A stretch of DNA of 33,457 nt, from assembly GCA_009840595.1 (NCBI GenBank), contig VXNK01000133.1, positions 1-33,457 of the forward strand, written 5' to 3'. Origin of the DNA: Rhodospirillaceae bacterium. GTDB lineage: Bacteria > Pseudomonadota > Alphaproteobacteria > Bin65. The position numbers and the translations under genes were made by a program. This document shows, piece after piece, positions 17,931-27,151 of the stretch (position 1 is the stretch's first letter; the number at the start of each line of letters is the position of its first letter). Below the pieces are notes generated by a model. The model had not been told where the DNA came from. It was given only the letters and a program-made list of their open reading frames with translations, and searched no databases.

Positions 17931-19129
17931 CCGGGCGCGCCGCATCGCCGCCGAATGCCGGCAAACCGCCGCCGGGCGGGCCGGCCAACGAACGGTTCGT
18001 TTCCGAAGCGCCGTTCGATCCGCTGTCTATCGAGGCGCTGACCCCGGAACAGGAACGTTATTACCTGGCCGGCCAGTGGAAGCTGATGTGGTGGAAGCTG
18101 CGCCGCCACAGGATTGCGGTGTTCTGCGGCGGACTGCTGGCCTTCATGTATCTCTGCGCCATGCTCGCGGAGCTGCTGGCGCCCTACAACCTGGCGACCC
18201 GGCACACCGGCCACATCTATGCGCCGCCTCAGGCCGTGCGGCTGTTCCACGCGGGCCGCTTTGTCGGGCCCTTCGTTTACGGGCTGACCTACAAGCTGGA
18301 TCGGAACACGCTCCAGCGAACTTATACGGTCGATCGTTCCAAAATACATCGCATCCGGTTCCTGTGCCGGGGCGAGCCCTACCGGTTCTGGGGCCTGATC
18401 GAGATGGATGTCCGCCTGTTCTGTCCCGCGAAGGGCGGCACGCTGTTCCTGCTGGGAACGGACCGGATGGGGCGGGACATGTTTTCCCGCCTGGCGATCG
18501 GTTCGCGGATATCGCTGACCATCGGCTTTGTCGGCGTCGCGATCAGTTTCCTGCTCGGCATCGGCATCGGCGGACTGGCGGGCTATTACGGCGGCTGGAT
18601 CGATTCGGTCGTTCAGCGCATCATCGAGGTGCTGCGCTCCTTCCCGGTGCTGCCGCTGTGGATGGCGTTGTCCGCCGCGCTGCCGGTCACCTGGTCGCCC
18701 CTGTGGATCTATTTCGGCATCACCCTGATCCTCGGCCTGCTCGACTGGACCGGCCTGGCCCGGGCCGTGCGCTCCAAGCTGTTCGCCCTGCGGGAAGAGG
18801 ATTTTGCGACGGCGGCGCAATTGATGGGCGCCAGCCCGCGCCGGATTATCGGCCGGCACCTGCTGCCCAGCTTCACCAGCCACCTGATCGCCTCGGCGAC
18901 CCTCTCCATCCCGGCGATGATCCTGGGCGAAACCGCGCTGAGCTTCCTCGGCCTCGGCCTGAAGCCGCCGATCGTGAGCTGGGGCGTGCTGCTGTCGGAA
19001 GCCCAGAACATCAACGTCGTCGCGCTCTATCCCTGGCTCATGCTTCCGGTGGTGCCGGTCATCGTAACCGTGCTGACCTTCAATTTCCTGGGCGACGGGC
19101 TGCGCGACGCCGCCGACCCTTACAAGTGA
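17927..19129 (+). CDS. ABC importer permease, DppC/OppC type, with a long periplasmic insertion
   Basis: A 400-residue permease. It has an N-terminal cytoplasmic tail, the first TM near residues 65-85 (IAVFCGGLLAFMYLCAMLAELLAPYN), then about 95 residues before LLGTDRMGRDMFSRLAIGSRISL, the entry motif of the transport domain. In ordinary DppC this gap is about 40 residues, so the first periplasmic loop is enlarged. The EAA loop is DFATAAQLMGASPRRIIGRHLLP, and LGETALSFLGLGLKPPIVSWG is the usual C-terminal motif. ATG 17927 overlaps the preceding stop. The stop lies 16 bases from the stop of the convergent cyclase gene, leaving no room for a separate terminator. Confidence 0.92.
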   Translation: MTGRAASPPNAGKPPPGGPANERFVSEAPFDPLSIEALTPEQERYYLAGQWKLMWWKLRRHRIAVFCGGLLAFMYLCAMLAELLAPYNLATRHTGHIYAPPQAVRLFHAGRFVGPFVYGLTYKLDRNTLQRTYTVDRSKIHRIRFLCRGEPYRFWGLIEMDVRLFCPAKGGTLFLLGTDRMGRDMFSRLAIGSRISLTIGFVGVAISFLLGIGIGGLAGYYGGWIDSVVQRIIEVLRSFPVLPLWMALSAALPVTWSPLWIYFGITLILGLLDWTGLARAVRSKLFALREEDFATAAQLMGASPRRIIGRHLLPSFTSHLIASATLSIPAMILGETALSFLGLGLKPPIVSWGVLLSEAQNINVVALYPWLMLPVVPVIVTVLTFNFLGDGLRDAADPYK

Positions 19130-19145
19130 TGTCCAGCGCCGCCAT

Positions 19146-20555
19146 TCAGTCGGCCGCGACGAAAGCCAGATCGACCGCCTCCGAGACGCCGGCAACTCCG
19201 GTCGCCGGGACGCGTTTATAATTTAGCGATGATTTAAAATCCTGGCCGGCGGCGAGGGTCAGGGCCTCTGCGGTCGTCACGATGCCGGCATTGAGGCTCT
19301 TGCCATGCTTGTCGAGCTTGGCGGCGAGATTCACCGGGTCGCCGATCACGGTATATTCGAGCCGGCTCTCGTCGCCGATCGCGCCGAAGACGACCGGGCC
19401 CGCGGTCACGGCGACGGCGACGCGCAGAACCGGTTTTCCCGCCGCCTGCCGGGCTTCGCCCCACGCGCGGGCGGCGACGGCGACGGCTTCGGCCGCGCGC
19501 AACGCGTCGGCCGCATACGATTCCGACGGCACAGCCGCCCCGAACGTCGCCAGGATGCCGTCGCCCATGAACTTGTCGATCGACCCGCCATTGTCCTGGA
19601 TCGCGGGCACCAGCCGGGCCTGATACTCGGTCAGAATCTCGATCACCGCGTTCGCCGGCATGGCCGCAGCAATCCGGGTGAAGCCGCGAATGTCGGTCGT
19701 CAGGATGGCGGCATCGCGCTGCTGGCCCTCGCCGGCGTGGATTTCCTCCTTCGCGTGGGCGATCCGGTCGGCGATCTCGGGACTGAAGAAGCGCGACAGC
19801 GAGACGGCGGCGGCGTGCTCCTGCGCGCCGCGCACCAGGGTCTTGCGGGCGCGCATGATGGCGACCGCCAGAATCGCCGTAACCAGCGCTATCGTAATGA
19901 TTTTATCGAATTCGGCGCCGAGCAGAATCCGGTTTGCGGTCAGATACTCAACATAGTCGCGCGTGACCGCCTGCATGCCGCCATCGTAGACGATGGCGTA
20001 GCCGATCATCAGCAGCCAGCCGGCGGACGCGACGACCCCGGCCAGCACGACATAGCGCGAATCGAACCGGAGCGCCCGGATCGAGATGAACAGGAACACA
20101 TAAAGCAGCGTCGGCGCTTTCAGATAGAAGGCCGGCGGCTGACCGTAGTCGATATGGAACGACCATATAATACCCAGCAACAGCAGCATGTCGGCGATGA
20201 CGGAGAGCGCGAGAAACCAGGCCGGCAGGCGGATCCGGTAGGACAGGGCGAGCCGCAGCAGGGTGAATAGGAAATACGCCAGCAGCGCCCAGCCGATCGG
20301 CCGCGAATAGACCGCGGTTTCGTGCGTTTTCGGCGATAACAGGAACAACACGCCGAGGCCGACGATCACGGAGAGTTGGATCCAGCCGATCAGGCGCTCG
20401 CTGGCGTCGCGCTGGCGATCGATCGCTTCCCGGATGCGCGGCGCGACCTCGGCCTCGCCCCGGCCCAACAGCCGCGTTGCCGCCGACCGGGCCGCAACGA
20501 AAGCCGCGGAAACCGGGCTTTGCGACGCTTTCGTGGGTTCCGGTGAATGCTGCAT
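19146..20555 (-). CDS. Membrane-anchored class III adenylate/guanylate cyclase
   Basis: A 469-residue protein with about six TM segments between residues 55 and 240 and a C-terminal class III cyclase domain. The two metal-binding aspartates are in AILTTDIRGFTRIA and KFMGDGILATFG; the Lys in IDKFMGDG and the Asp in VIGDPVNLAAKL suit adenine recognition, so ATP to cAMP is likelier than cGMP synthesis. A short helix between the last TM and the catalytic domain (HAAAVSLSRFFSPEIADRIAH) is the usual signalling linker. The likely role is membrane-sensed cAMP production. It is the last of three same-direction genes (response regulator, MBL hydrolase, cyclase), 138 bases after the hydrolase stop. Confidence 0.88.
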   Translation of the reverse strand: MQHSPEPTKASQSPVSAAFVAARSAATRLLGRGEAEVAPRIREAIDRQRDASERLIGWIQLSVIVGLGVLFLLSPKTHETAVYSRPIGWALLAYFLFTLLRLALSYRIRLPAWFLALSVIADMLLLLGIIWSFHIDYGQPPAFYLKAPTLLYVFLFISIRALRFDSRYVVLAGVVASAGWLLMIGYAIVYDGGMQAVTRDYVEYLTANRILLGAEFDKIITIALVTAILAVAIMRARKTLVRGAQEHAAAVSLSRFFSPEIADRIAHAKEEIHAGEGQQRDAAILTTDIRGFTRIAAAMPANAVIEILTEYQARLVPAIQDNGGSIDKFMGDGILATFGAAVPSESYAADALRAAEAVAVAARAWGEARQAAGKPVLRVAVAVTAGPVVFGAIGDESRLEYTVIGDPVNLAAKLDKHGKSLNAGIVTTAEALTLAAGQDFKSSLNYKRVPATGVAGVSEAVDLAFVAAD

Positions 20556-20693
20556 ACGATTTGTATCCAGTATGCTGCTAGGGTTGGATTTGGGATACAG
20601 CCCGGACGGAACCTACCGTGGGGGTGAGTCTCCGGCGATCTGCCCGTCCCGATCGCGTTCCTGCCCTGTTTTACTTTCCGGTGCAGCGCGCCC

Positions 20694-21575
20694 CTAGGGG
20701 CGCAGGACGAGCCCCTCCCGCGCAACGACCGTCGACGCGAAGGCGCGCTGCGCCGCGTCGGCGATCCGGTCCATGTCGTCGTCGGTATGGTCCGGCGCGT
20801 GGTGGAAGATGACGTATTTGCCGACCCGGCCGCGTTCGGCGAGGACGGCGCCGGCTTCCCAGGTCGAGTGTCCCCACCCCCTGAAGGCCGGATACTCCGC
20901 CTCGGTATAGGTTGCGTCATAGACGAAGATGTCGGCGCCCTCGATCAGCTCGAGAATGTTGGCGTCGATCTCGCCCTCGACATGCTCGGTATCGGTCACA
21001 TAGCAGATCGACCGGCCGCCCCACTCGATCCGGTAACCGGTCGCGCCGTTGGGATGGTTGAGCGGCGCGGTGCGAATGGCAATGCCTTGCCGCAGGTCGA
21101 GCCGGTCGCCGGCGCGGAATTCCTCGAAACTGATCTCCGCGCCGACCGCTTCCAGCGGCACCGGGAAGATCGGCGCCTCGATAAGGCGCAAAAACACGTC
21201 GCGCAGGCGGACGTCGCTGTCCCACAGGTGGCCGGCGTGGATGCGCAACCGGTTGCCGGGCTTGAACAGCGGGACGAAGAAGGGCATCCCGGCGATGTGG
21301 TCGATATGGGTGTGGGTGAGCAGGATGTCGGTATCGACGGACCCCGCCGCGTCCAGTTCCGCCCCGAGGGCGCGCAGGCCGGTGCCGGCGTCCAGAATGA
21401 GCAGACTGCCGGCGCAGCGCACCTCCAGGCAGGAGGTGTTGCCGCCGTAGCGGGCGTACTCACCGCCCGGACAGGCGATCGTGCCCCGGACGCCGCGGAA
21501 GCGGACGAAAAAATCCTCGCTTCCGGTCGAATCGGCAGGGACCGAATCGGCGGGGGTCGAATCGGCGGGGGTCAT
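20694..21575 (-). CDS. MBL-fold metallo-hydrolase
   Basis: A 293-residue metallo-beta-lactamase-fold hydrolase, cytoplasmic. Motifs are FRGVRGTIACPGGEYARYGGNTSC, LILDAGTGLRALG, the metal site THTHIDHIAG (HxHxDH), LNHPNGATGYRIE, YVTDTEH with the bridging Asp, and a late IFHHAPDHTD. This pattern fits the RNase Z/PhnP-like group, which includes phosphodiesterases; the substrate is not known. The first residues are a threefold PADS(T/V) repeat, so the native start could be ATG 21575 or further in. It lies 58 bases after the response-regulator stop and upstream of the adenylate cyclase. A cyclic-nucleotide phosphodiesterase role is possible but unproven. Confidence 0.82.
   Translation of the reverse strand: MTPADSTPADSVPADSTGSEDFFVRFRGVRGTIACPGGEYARYGGNTSCLEVRCAGSLLILDAGTGLRALGAELDAAGSVDTDILLTHTHIDHIAGMPFFVPLFKPGNRLRIHAGHLWDSDVRLRDVFLRLIEAPIFPVPLEAVGAEISFEEFRAGDRLDLRQGIAIRTAPLNHPNGATGYRIEWGGRSICYVTDTEHVEGEIDANILELIEGADIFVYDATYTEAEYPAFRGWGHSTWEAGAVLAERGRVGKYVIFHHAPDHTDDDMDRIADAAQRAFASTVVAREGLVLRP
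21526..21570 (-). repeat. 15-base tandem repeat (3 units) at the 5' end of the MBL hydrolase gene
   Basis: Three consecutive 15-base units at 21526-21540, 21541-21555 and 21556-21570 differ at only a few bases. In the gene they encode PADST, PADSV and PADST directly after the first two residues. The unit length is a multiple of three, so copy-number change would keep the reading frame. Confidence 0.85.
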
Positions 21576-21633
21576 CGCGGCAACCGGATGCTTCGCGGCC
21601 GGCAGCGGGCGCGGCGAGCCAACGGGCGGCCGA

Positions 21634-22338
21634 TCAGGGCGCCAGCCGGTACCCGCCCGGCTCCGTCACCAGAATCTCGGCCTGGCCCGGGTTTTTCTCG
21701 ATCTTCTGGCGCAGCCGGTACACATGGGTCTCCAGGGTGTGAGTCGTCACGTTGGCGTTGTATCCCCACACATCGGTCAGGAGCGTCTCGCGGGAGACGG
21801 TTTCCCCGTTTGCACGGTACAGGAATTTGAGAATCGCCGTTTCCTTTTCGGTGAGTCTCACCTTTTGTCCCGTTTCTTCCGCGACCAGCAGTTTCATTGC
21901 CGGCCGGAACGTGTAATGGCCGATCGAGAAAACCGCGTCCTCGCTTGCTTCGTGCTGCCGGACGTGAGCCCGGAGCCGCGCGAGCAGGACGCCGAGACGA
22001 AACGGCTTGGTGACATAGTCGTTGGCGCCGGCATCCAGGCCGAGAATGGCGTCGGCGTCGCTGTCGGCGCCGGTCAGCATGATGATGGGCGCCTTGACCC
22101 CGTTCCGCCGCAGCAGGCGGCACAGTTCCCGCCCGTCCATATCGGGCAGGCGCACGTCCAGCAGCACGGCGTCGTAACGCGCAACCTTGACCTTGTTGAG
22201 GGCCTCGGCGGCGGTCACCGCGACATCGGTCGCGAATTCTTCGTGAAGCCGAAACTGATCGACCAGCGATTCCCGGAATTCGGTATCGTCGTCGACCAGG
22301 AGAAGCTGCTTACCGGGGCCGGACGGACGCTTGCTCAC
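21634..22338 (-). CDS. OmpR/PhoB-type response regulator
   Basis: A 234-residue two-domain response regulator. The receiver has LLLVDDDTEF (acidic pair), the phosphorylation site LLDVRLPDMDG, LTGADSD and YVTKPFRLGVLLARLRAH with the conserved Lys. The C-terminal winged-helix domain shows VRLTEKETAILKFLYRANGETVSRETLLTDVWGYNANVTTHTLETHVYRLRQKIE, the PhoB-type DNA-binding signature. It is a transcription factor activated by phosphorylation, but no histidine kinase is adjacent, so it is an orphan here. The start is GTG 22338 (SKRPSGPGKQ...); the open frame continues upstream but its translation is not protein-like. It precedes the MBL hydrolase and cyclase genes in the same direction. Confidence 0.9.
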   Translation of the reverse strand: MSKRPSGPGKQLLLVDDDTEFRESLVDQFRLHEEFATDVAVTAAEALNKVKVARYDAVLLDVRLPDMDGRELCRLLRRNGVKAPIIMLTGADSDADAILGLDAGANDYVTKPFRLGVLLARLRAHVRQHEASEDAVFSIGHYTFRPAMKLLVAEETGQKVRLTEKETAILKFLYRANGETVSRETLLTDVWGYNANVTTHTLETHVYRLRQKIEKNPGQAEILVTEPGGYRLAP

Positions 22339-22493
22339 TGACCAGGCCTGTAAATCCCGATGAAAGACGAATGGCGGCCGGCCGCAACCGCGCCGTCGAA
22401 TATCGTTTAACAGGATAAGCCCTGAAGCCGCCCCGGCACAATCATTTCCAGTGGCCGTCCGCCCGCATTCGCAGAGGCTTTTTCTATGGCGGG

Positions 22494-23177
22494 CTATCCG
22501 GCCGCCGCGGCGCGCGGCGCCTTTCTCGGGCCGAAAATGGCCGTTCCTATGCGAACATGGGTCGCGCCCTGTTCGATCGCTGCCGCGTAATCGGCGCTCA
22601 TCCCCATGCTGAGCTGGGGCAGGCCCTGCTCCCGCGCCAGCTTCGCCAGAAAGGCGAAATGGGGCGCCGGCTCCCGATCGACGGGAGGAATGCACATCAG
22701 CCCGGCGACGGTCAGGCCCAGGCCACGGCAATGCCGGACGAACGAAGCCGCCTCGCCCGGCGCAACTCCGCTCTTTTGCGGCTCCTCTCCGGTGTTGATC
22801 TGGACGAAACAGTCGACTCGGCGATCCTGCCGCGCCTGTTCGCGAGCAATCGCGGCCGCAAGCTTCGGCCGGTCGACCGTCTCGATCGCATCGAACAGCG
22901 CCACCGCATCGGCCGTCTTGTTGGTCTGCAGATGGCCGATCAGATGCAGGCGGACATCCGGATACCGGGCCTTCAGGGCCGGCCATTTGTCCCGCGCCTC
23001 CTGGACCCGGTTTTCGCCGAACAGGCGGTGGCCCGCATCGAGCGCCGGACGGACGGCGTCCGCATCCCAGGTTTTCGTCACGGCGACCAGCGAAACCGCA
23101 TCGTCCGGCCGTCCGGCCTGCCGGCAGGCGTCGCGGATCGCGCCGGAAACCCTTTCGAGATTGTCGCGGACAGGCAT
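22494..23177 (-). CDS. yggS: YggS/PLPHP family pyridoxal-phosphate homeostasis protein
   Basis: A 227-residue PLP-binding protein of the PLPHP (YggS/PROSC) family, which helps regulate vitamin B6 and amino-acid pools and has no known catalytic reaction. Visible motifs are LVAVTKTWDADAVRPAL with the PLP Lys, LFGENRVQEARDKW, LHLIGHLQTNKT, CFVQINTGEEPQKSG, LMCIPP, LSMGMSADYAAAIEQGATHVRIGTAIFG. All main conserved elements are present and the length is normal. It is divergent from the DUF3576 lipoprotein gene (174-base gap) and 155 bases upstream of the response-regulator start. Confidence 0.93.
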   Translation of the reverse strand: MPVRDNLERVSGAIRDACRQAGRPDDAVSLVAVTKTWDADAVRPALDAGHRLFGENRVQEARDKWPALKARYPDVRLHLIGHLQTNKTADAVALFDAIETVDRPKLAAAIAREQARQDRRVDCFVQINTGEEPQKSGVAPGEAASFVRHCRGLGLTVAGLMCIPPVDREPAPHFAFLAKLAREQGLPQLSMGMSADYAAAIEQGATHVRIGTAIFGPRKAPRAAAAG

Positions 23178-23351
23178 CGTCCGGTTAGCTTGAAACGGCC
23201 GGCGGCGTAGTCAAGCGTACAACGCCGCTGCGTCGCTGCGTGCTTCGGCCGGCCCTTTGCCGCAGCCGGGCTATCGGATATACCGACCGCGGCGCCGTCG
23301 GGTGCGGCTACCCGCGGCGCAACCGATGACTGCCGCTTGGACGAGGGCGAA
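23178..23351. promoter_or_regulatory. Divergent intergenic region between yggS and DUF3576/leuS
   Basis: A 174-base gap between two divergent genes, so promoters for both directions are expected here. No clear -35/-10 pair or operator palindrome could be singled out in this GC-rich stretch. Confidence 0.35.
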
Positions 23352-23852
23352 ATGAGCGGACCTGGCGACCCGGCCCATCCGGATTCGACACTCAAACCCG
23401 ACGCCGTGCGGTTGCGCCGCGCAGCCGCGGTCGCGCTGCCTGGGCTTGCCCTGCTGCTCGCAGGATGCGTCGCCGAGGAACGCCCGACGGGTCCGGCCGT
23501 GAACATTTTCGAGCGGTACGCGCACGCTCGCGCCATCCGGCCGAACCCTGACCTGTGGGCGGCGGCCGGTAACCGGCTGGATTTCGCCCGCAAGAGGATG
23601 TCAGACCCGTTCGGCGGCGTGCTGGCGACGAACTGGTACCGGCCGAAAGACGCGCCGGGCGAACGGCGGCGCGTGACGGTCACCATTCTGGGGCCGGCGC
23701 TCGAAGCGAAGAACCTGCGCATCGCCGTCATCAGGCAGGTGCGACGCGGCGGGGTCTGGCGCAACAGGCCGGTCAGCGCGTCCACTGTCGCCGAGTTGCA
23801 CACGACGATCCTGCGCGCCGCGCGCTATCGCGCCGCCGCAAGAGGCATCTGA
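23352..23852 (+). CDS. DUF3576 family lipoprotein
   Basis: A 166-residue predicted lipoprotein. After a charged N-terminus comes the hydrophobic stretch AAAVALPGLALLLAGC, a good lipobox with the Cys acylation site. The rest matches the alphaproteobacterial DUF3576 pattern: MSDPFGGVLATNWYRP, RVTVTILGPALEAKNLRIAVIRQVRRGGVWRNRPVS, and a C-terminal helix LHTTILRAARYR. Function is unknown; the envelope location and the position just before leuS and lptE suggest an envelope-related role (inference). ATG 23352 is preferred over an in-frame TTG at 23337 because GAGGGCGAA lies just before it. Confidence 0.85.
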   Translation: MSGPGDPAHPDSTLKPDAVRLRRAAAVALPGLALLLAGCVAEERPTGPAVNIFERYAHARAIRPNPDLWAAAGNRLDFARKRMSDPFGGVLATNWYRPKDAPGERRRVTVTILGPALEAKNLRIAVIRQVRRGGVWRNRPVSASTVAELHTTILRAARYRAAARGI

Positions 23853-23873
23853 TCTGACAGGTTTCGCAGCGGC

Positions 23874-23889
23874 GGCCCGCGACCGGGCC
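23874..23889 (+). other. Short inverted repeat in the leuS leader
   Basis: GGCCCG and CGGGCC flank a four-base loop, giving a six-pair GC hairpin about 35 bases before leuS. It has no T-tract, so it is not a standard terminator. A role in leuS control is possible, but no leader peptide or T-box-like structure was seen. Confidence 0.3.
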
Positions 23890-23923
23890 TGCCGGAAGGC
23901 CGACTAGCGGAGTTTCGCCGACG

Positions 23924-26521
23924 ATGGCGCGTTACGATTTCCGGGAGGCCGAGCCGAGGTGGCAGAAGGCCTGGGACGAGGCCGGCTGCTTTGCGGCCGA
24001 GGCCGATCCCGGCCGGCCGAAATACTATGTGATGGAAATGTTCCCCTATCCGTCGGGCAAGATCCACATGGGTCATGTCCGCAACTACACGCTGGGGGAC
24101 GCCGTGGCCCGCTATCGCCGGGCCCGCGGTTACAACGTGATCCATCCCATGGGTTGGGACGCCTTCGGCCTGCCGGCGGAAAACGCCGCGATCGAGCGCG
24201 GCGTCCACCCGCGCGACTGGACCTACGACAATATCGCCACGATGCGCCGCCAGCTCAAACGGATGGGGCTGTCGCTCAACTGGGACCGCGAGATCGCGTC
24301 CTGCCATCCCGGATACTACGTCCACCAGCAGAGCATTTTCCTGGATTTCCTCGAAAAGGATCTGGCCTACCGCAAGGAATTCTGGGTCAACTGGGATCCG
24401 AAAGACGGGACCGTTCTGGCCAACGAACAGGTGATCGACGGCAAGGGCTGGCGCTCCGGCGCGGTCGTCGAGCGGCGCAAGCTGTCCCAATGGTTTTTCC
24501 GCATCACCCGCTATGCCGACGAACTGCTCGAGGCGCTGGGCTCTCTCGGCCGCTGGCCGGAAAAGGTCCGGATCATGCAGGAGAACTGGATCGGCCGGTC
24601 GGAGGGCGCCCGGGTCCGTTTCCCGGTCGTGGGCCGGGATGGCGAAGCGCTGGAGGTCTTCACGACCCGGCCGGACACGCTCTTCGGCGCCTCTTTCTGC
24701 GCCCTGGCGCCGAACCATCCGCTGAGCGAGGAACTCGCCCGGAACGATCCTGCGTTGCAGGCGTTCATCGCGGAGTGCCAGCGCATCGGCACCAGCGAAG
24801 CCGCCATAGAGGCGGCCGAGAAAACCGGCTACCGCACCGCGGTCAAGGTCGAGCATCCCTTCGTCGAAGGTCTGACGCTGCCGGTTTACGTCGCGAATTT
24901 CGTGCTGATGGAATACGGCTCGGGCGCGATCTTCGGCTGTCCGGCCCACGATCAGCGGGATCTGGAATTCGCCCGGAAATACGACCTTCCGGTGCTGCCT
25001 GTCGTCGCGCCGGTGGAAAACGGCGAGGCGCAGCCGATCGAGATCGGGAGCGAAGCGTATCTCGCGAAAGATACCGGCACGGTGATCGTCAATTCGGACT
25101 TTCTGAACGGCCTCGACGTGCCGGCCGCCATCCGCGCCGCCGTCGACCGGCTGGAGGCCGACGGCAGCGGTACGGGGACGATCCAGTACCGCCTGCGCGA
25201 CTGGCTGATCTCGCGCCAGCGCTACTGGGGCTGCCCGATCCCGACGATCCATTGCGACGCGTGCGGCATCGTGCCGGTGCCGCGCGATCAGCTGCCGGTG
25301 ACGCTGCCGGAAGACGTCACGTTCGACACGCCCGGCAACCCGCTGGACCGGCACCCGACCTGGAAACACGTCGATTGCCCGCAATGCGGCCGGCCGGCGC
25401 AGCGCGATACCGACACCATGGACACCTTCGTCGATTCGTCCTGGTATTTCGCGCGCTATTGCTCGCCGCGCCACGAAGGAGCACCGGTCGACAAGGCGAC
25501 GACGGACTACTGGCTGCCGGTCGACCAGTATATCGGTGGCGTCGAGCATGCGATCCTGCATCTGCTCTATTCGCGCTTCTACGTCCGCGCCATGTCGGAC
25601 ACCGGATCGCTGAACGACCTCGAGGAGCCGTTCGCCGGCCTCTACACCCAGGGCATGGTCTGCCACGAAACCTACCGCGACAGCGCCGGCAACTGGCTGT
25701 ACCCGGAACAGATTGTCAGGGACGGTGAAACGGCGCGCCTTGCCGATAGCGGCGAGCCGGTCGCGATCGGTCGGTCGGAATCGATGAGCAAGTCGAAGCG
25801 GAACACCGTCGACCCGGAAGCCATCATCGAGACCTACGGCGCCGACACGGCTCGGCTTTTCATGCTGTCGGACACGCCGCCGGACCGGGACATGGACTGG
25901 ACCGAGGCCGGCATTGACGGCGCCTGGCGCTATATGAACCGGTTGTACCGTATGGTTGCCGATCCGCCCGTTGCGGTGCCGCCGCCCGGTACGCCGCCGC
26001 CGGCAGTCTGGAGCGACGCCGCGTTGGCGCTGCGGCGGGCGGCCCACAAGACCATCGCCGGCGTGACGGAAGATTTCGAGCGCTTCCACTTCAACCGGGC
26101 TGTTGCCCGGATCCGCGAGTTGACCAATACGCTGGCCGAAACCGGGACGGATGGCGGGACCGATAGCGGCGCGGACATCGCCTGGGCGATGCGCGAGGGG
26201 CTCGAAACGGCGGTTCGCCTGATCGCGCCGATGACCCCGCATGTCGGCGAGGAACTGTGGCGGAGTCTGGGGCACGAAACCCTGCTGGCGACCCGCCCCT
26301 GGCCGGAATGCGAGCCGGCGCTCACGGTCGACGATACGGTGACCATCGCGGTGCAGGTCAGGGGCAAGCTGCGCGGCACGATCGACCAGCCGGCCGGCGC
26401 AGACCCGACGGCGGTCGAGGAAGCCGCGCTGGCGCTGCCGGCGGTGGCCAGGCAGGTCGCCGGGCGCGACATTCGCAAGATCGTCGTTGTGCCGGACAGG
26501 ATTGTGAATATCGTGGTCTGA
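23924..26521 (+). CDS. leuS: Leucyl-tRNA synthetase
   Basis: An 865-residue class I aminoacyl-tRNA synthetase that charges tRNA-Leu with leucine in the cytoplasm. The ATP-site motif is [18 protein letters not shown] (HMGH at 48-51), the CP1 editing domain spans roughly 220-420 ([17 protein letters not shown] and [22 protein letters not shown] are visible), and the second motif reads [12 protein letters not shown], with MSKSK at 621-625. The first position of KMSKS is Ser instead of Lys, but the second Lys is kept. The C-terminal tRNA-binding region ends with [11 protein letters not shown]. The length is normal. It is followed after 55 bases by lptE. Confidence 0.97.
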   Translation: MARYDFREAEPRWQKAWDEAGCFAAEADPGRPKYYVMEMFPYPSGKIHMGHVRNYTLGDAVARYRRARGYNVIHPMGWDAFGLPAENAAIERGVHPRDWTYDNIATMRRQLKRMGLSLNWDREIASCHPGYYVHQQSIFLDFLEKDLAYRKEFWVNWDPKDGTVLANEQVIDGKGWRSGAVVERRKLSQWFFRITRYADELLEALGSLGRWPEKVRIMQENWIGRSEGARVRFPVVGRDGEALEVFTTRPDTLFGASFCALAPNHPLSEELARNDPALQAFIAECQRIGTSEAAIEAAEKTGYRTAVKVEHPFVEGLTLPVYVANFVLMEYGSGAIFGCPAHDQRDLEFARKYDLPVLPVVAPVENGEAQPIEIGSEAYLAKDTGTVIVNSDFLNGLDVPAAIRAAVDRLEADGSGTGTIQYRLRDWLISRQRYWGCPIPTIHCDACGIVPVPRDQLPVTLPEDVTFDTPGNPLDRHPTWKHVDCPQCGRPAQRDTDTMDTFVDSSWYFARYCSPRHEGAPVDKATTDYWLPVDQYIGGVEHAILHLLYSRFYVRAMSDTGSLNDLEEPFAGLYTQGMVCHETYRDSAGNWLYPEQIVRDGETARLADSGEPVAIGRSESMSKSKRNTVDPEAIIETYGADTARLFMLSDTPPDRDMDWTEAGIDGAWRYMNRLYRMVADPPVAVPPPGTPPPAVWSDAALALRRAAHKTIAGVTEDFERFHFNRAVARIRELTNTLAETGTDGGTDSGADIAWAMREGLETAVRLIAPMTPHVGEELWRSLGHETLLATRPWPECEPALTVDDTVTIAVQVRGKLRGTIDQPAGADPTAVEEAALALPAVARQVAGRDIRKIVVVPDRIVNIVV

Positions 26522-26576
26522 TGCCGCCGCGCCAGTGGACTGAAGACGGCGGCCCGAAGACGGGGACGGAGCGAAA

Positions 26577-27131
26577 TTGAAGACAGCGCGCTGCCTTGCC
26601 GCCTGCGTCGTCGCAGCCCTGGCGATCGGCCTGGCGGGATGCGGCTTCCAGCCGCTCTACGCCGACCGGCCCGGCGGCAAGAAGGGTGGCGAGAGCGGCG
26701 GCGGGGACGTCGCCGGCGATGTTGCGACGGTCCGTATCGCCCCGATCGCGGACCGGATCGGCCAGATCCTGCGCAACGAACTGCTCGACCGCCTCAATCC
26801 GTCCGGAGAACCGGCGGATCCGCGCTATGCGCTCGAGGTGCGCCTCGCCGTCTCCCGGCGGGAGCTGGGCATCCGCAGGGACGAGACGGCGACCCGCGCC
26901 AACCTGCGGTTTCTGTCGAGCTTCCGGCTGCGCGAGGCGGATTCCGGCGCCATCGTCTATTCCGGCCGGACGGCGTCGGTCACGTCGTACAATATCGTCG
27001 AAAGCGAATACGCCACCATTTCCGCGGAGCGCGCCGCACGCCGGCGCGGCGCGATTCTGGTGGCGGACGGCATCGCCCTGCGCCTGGCGGCCTATTTCAA
27101 CCGGCTGCGGAAGCTGCGCCGGGATCTGTAA
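26577..27131 (+). CDS. lptE: LPS assembly lipoprotein LptE
   Basis: A 184-residue outer-membrane lipoprotein that plugs the LptD barrel and helps insert lipopolysaccharide into the outer leaflet. The signal region is CLAACVVAALAIGLAGCGFQPLY; the lipobox Cys is followed by GFQPLY, which is highly typical of LptE. The mature part has the expected alternation of strands and helices (VRIAPIADRIGQILRNELLDRL, YALEVRLAVSRRELGIRRDETATRANL). TTG 26577 is the likely start, with GGAG six to seven bases upstream. The position between leuS and holA is the standard order in alphaproteobacteria and in E. coli. Confidence 0.92.
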   Translation: MKTARCLAACVVAALAIGLAGCGFQPLYADRPGGKKGGESGGGDVAGDVATVRIAPIADRIGQILRNELLDRLNPSGEPADPRYALEVRLAVSRRELGIRRDETATRANLRFLSSFRLREADSGAIVYSGRTASVTSYNIVESEYATISAERAARRRGAILVADGIALRLAAYFNRLRKLRRDL

Positions 27132-27151
27132 TCCGATACGGGGCGCAGGGC

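Noticed and set aside
23825..26275. 816-codon frame antisense to leuS
   Set aside because: Shadow of a canonical essential gene; no motif in the translation.
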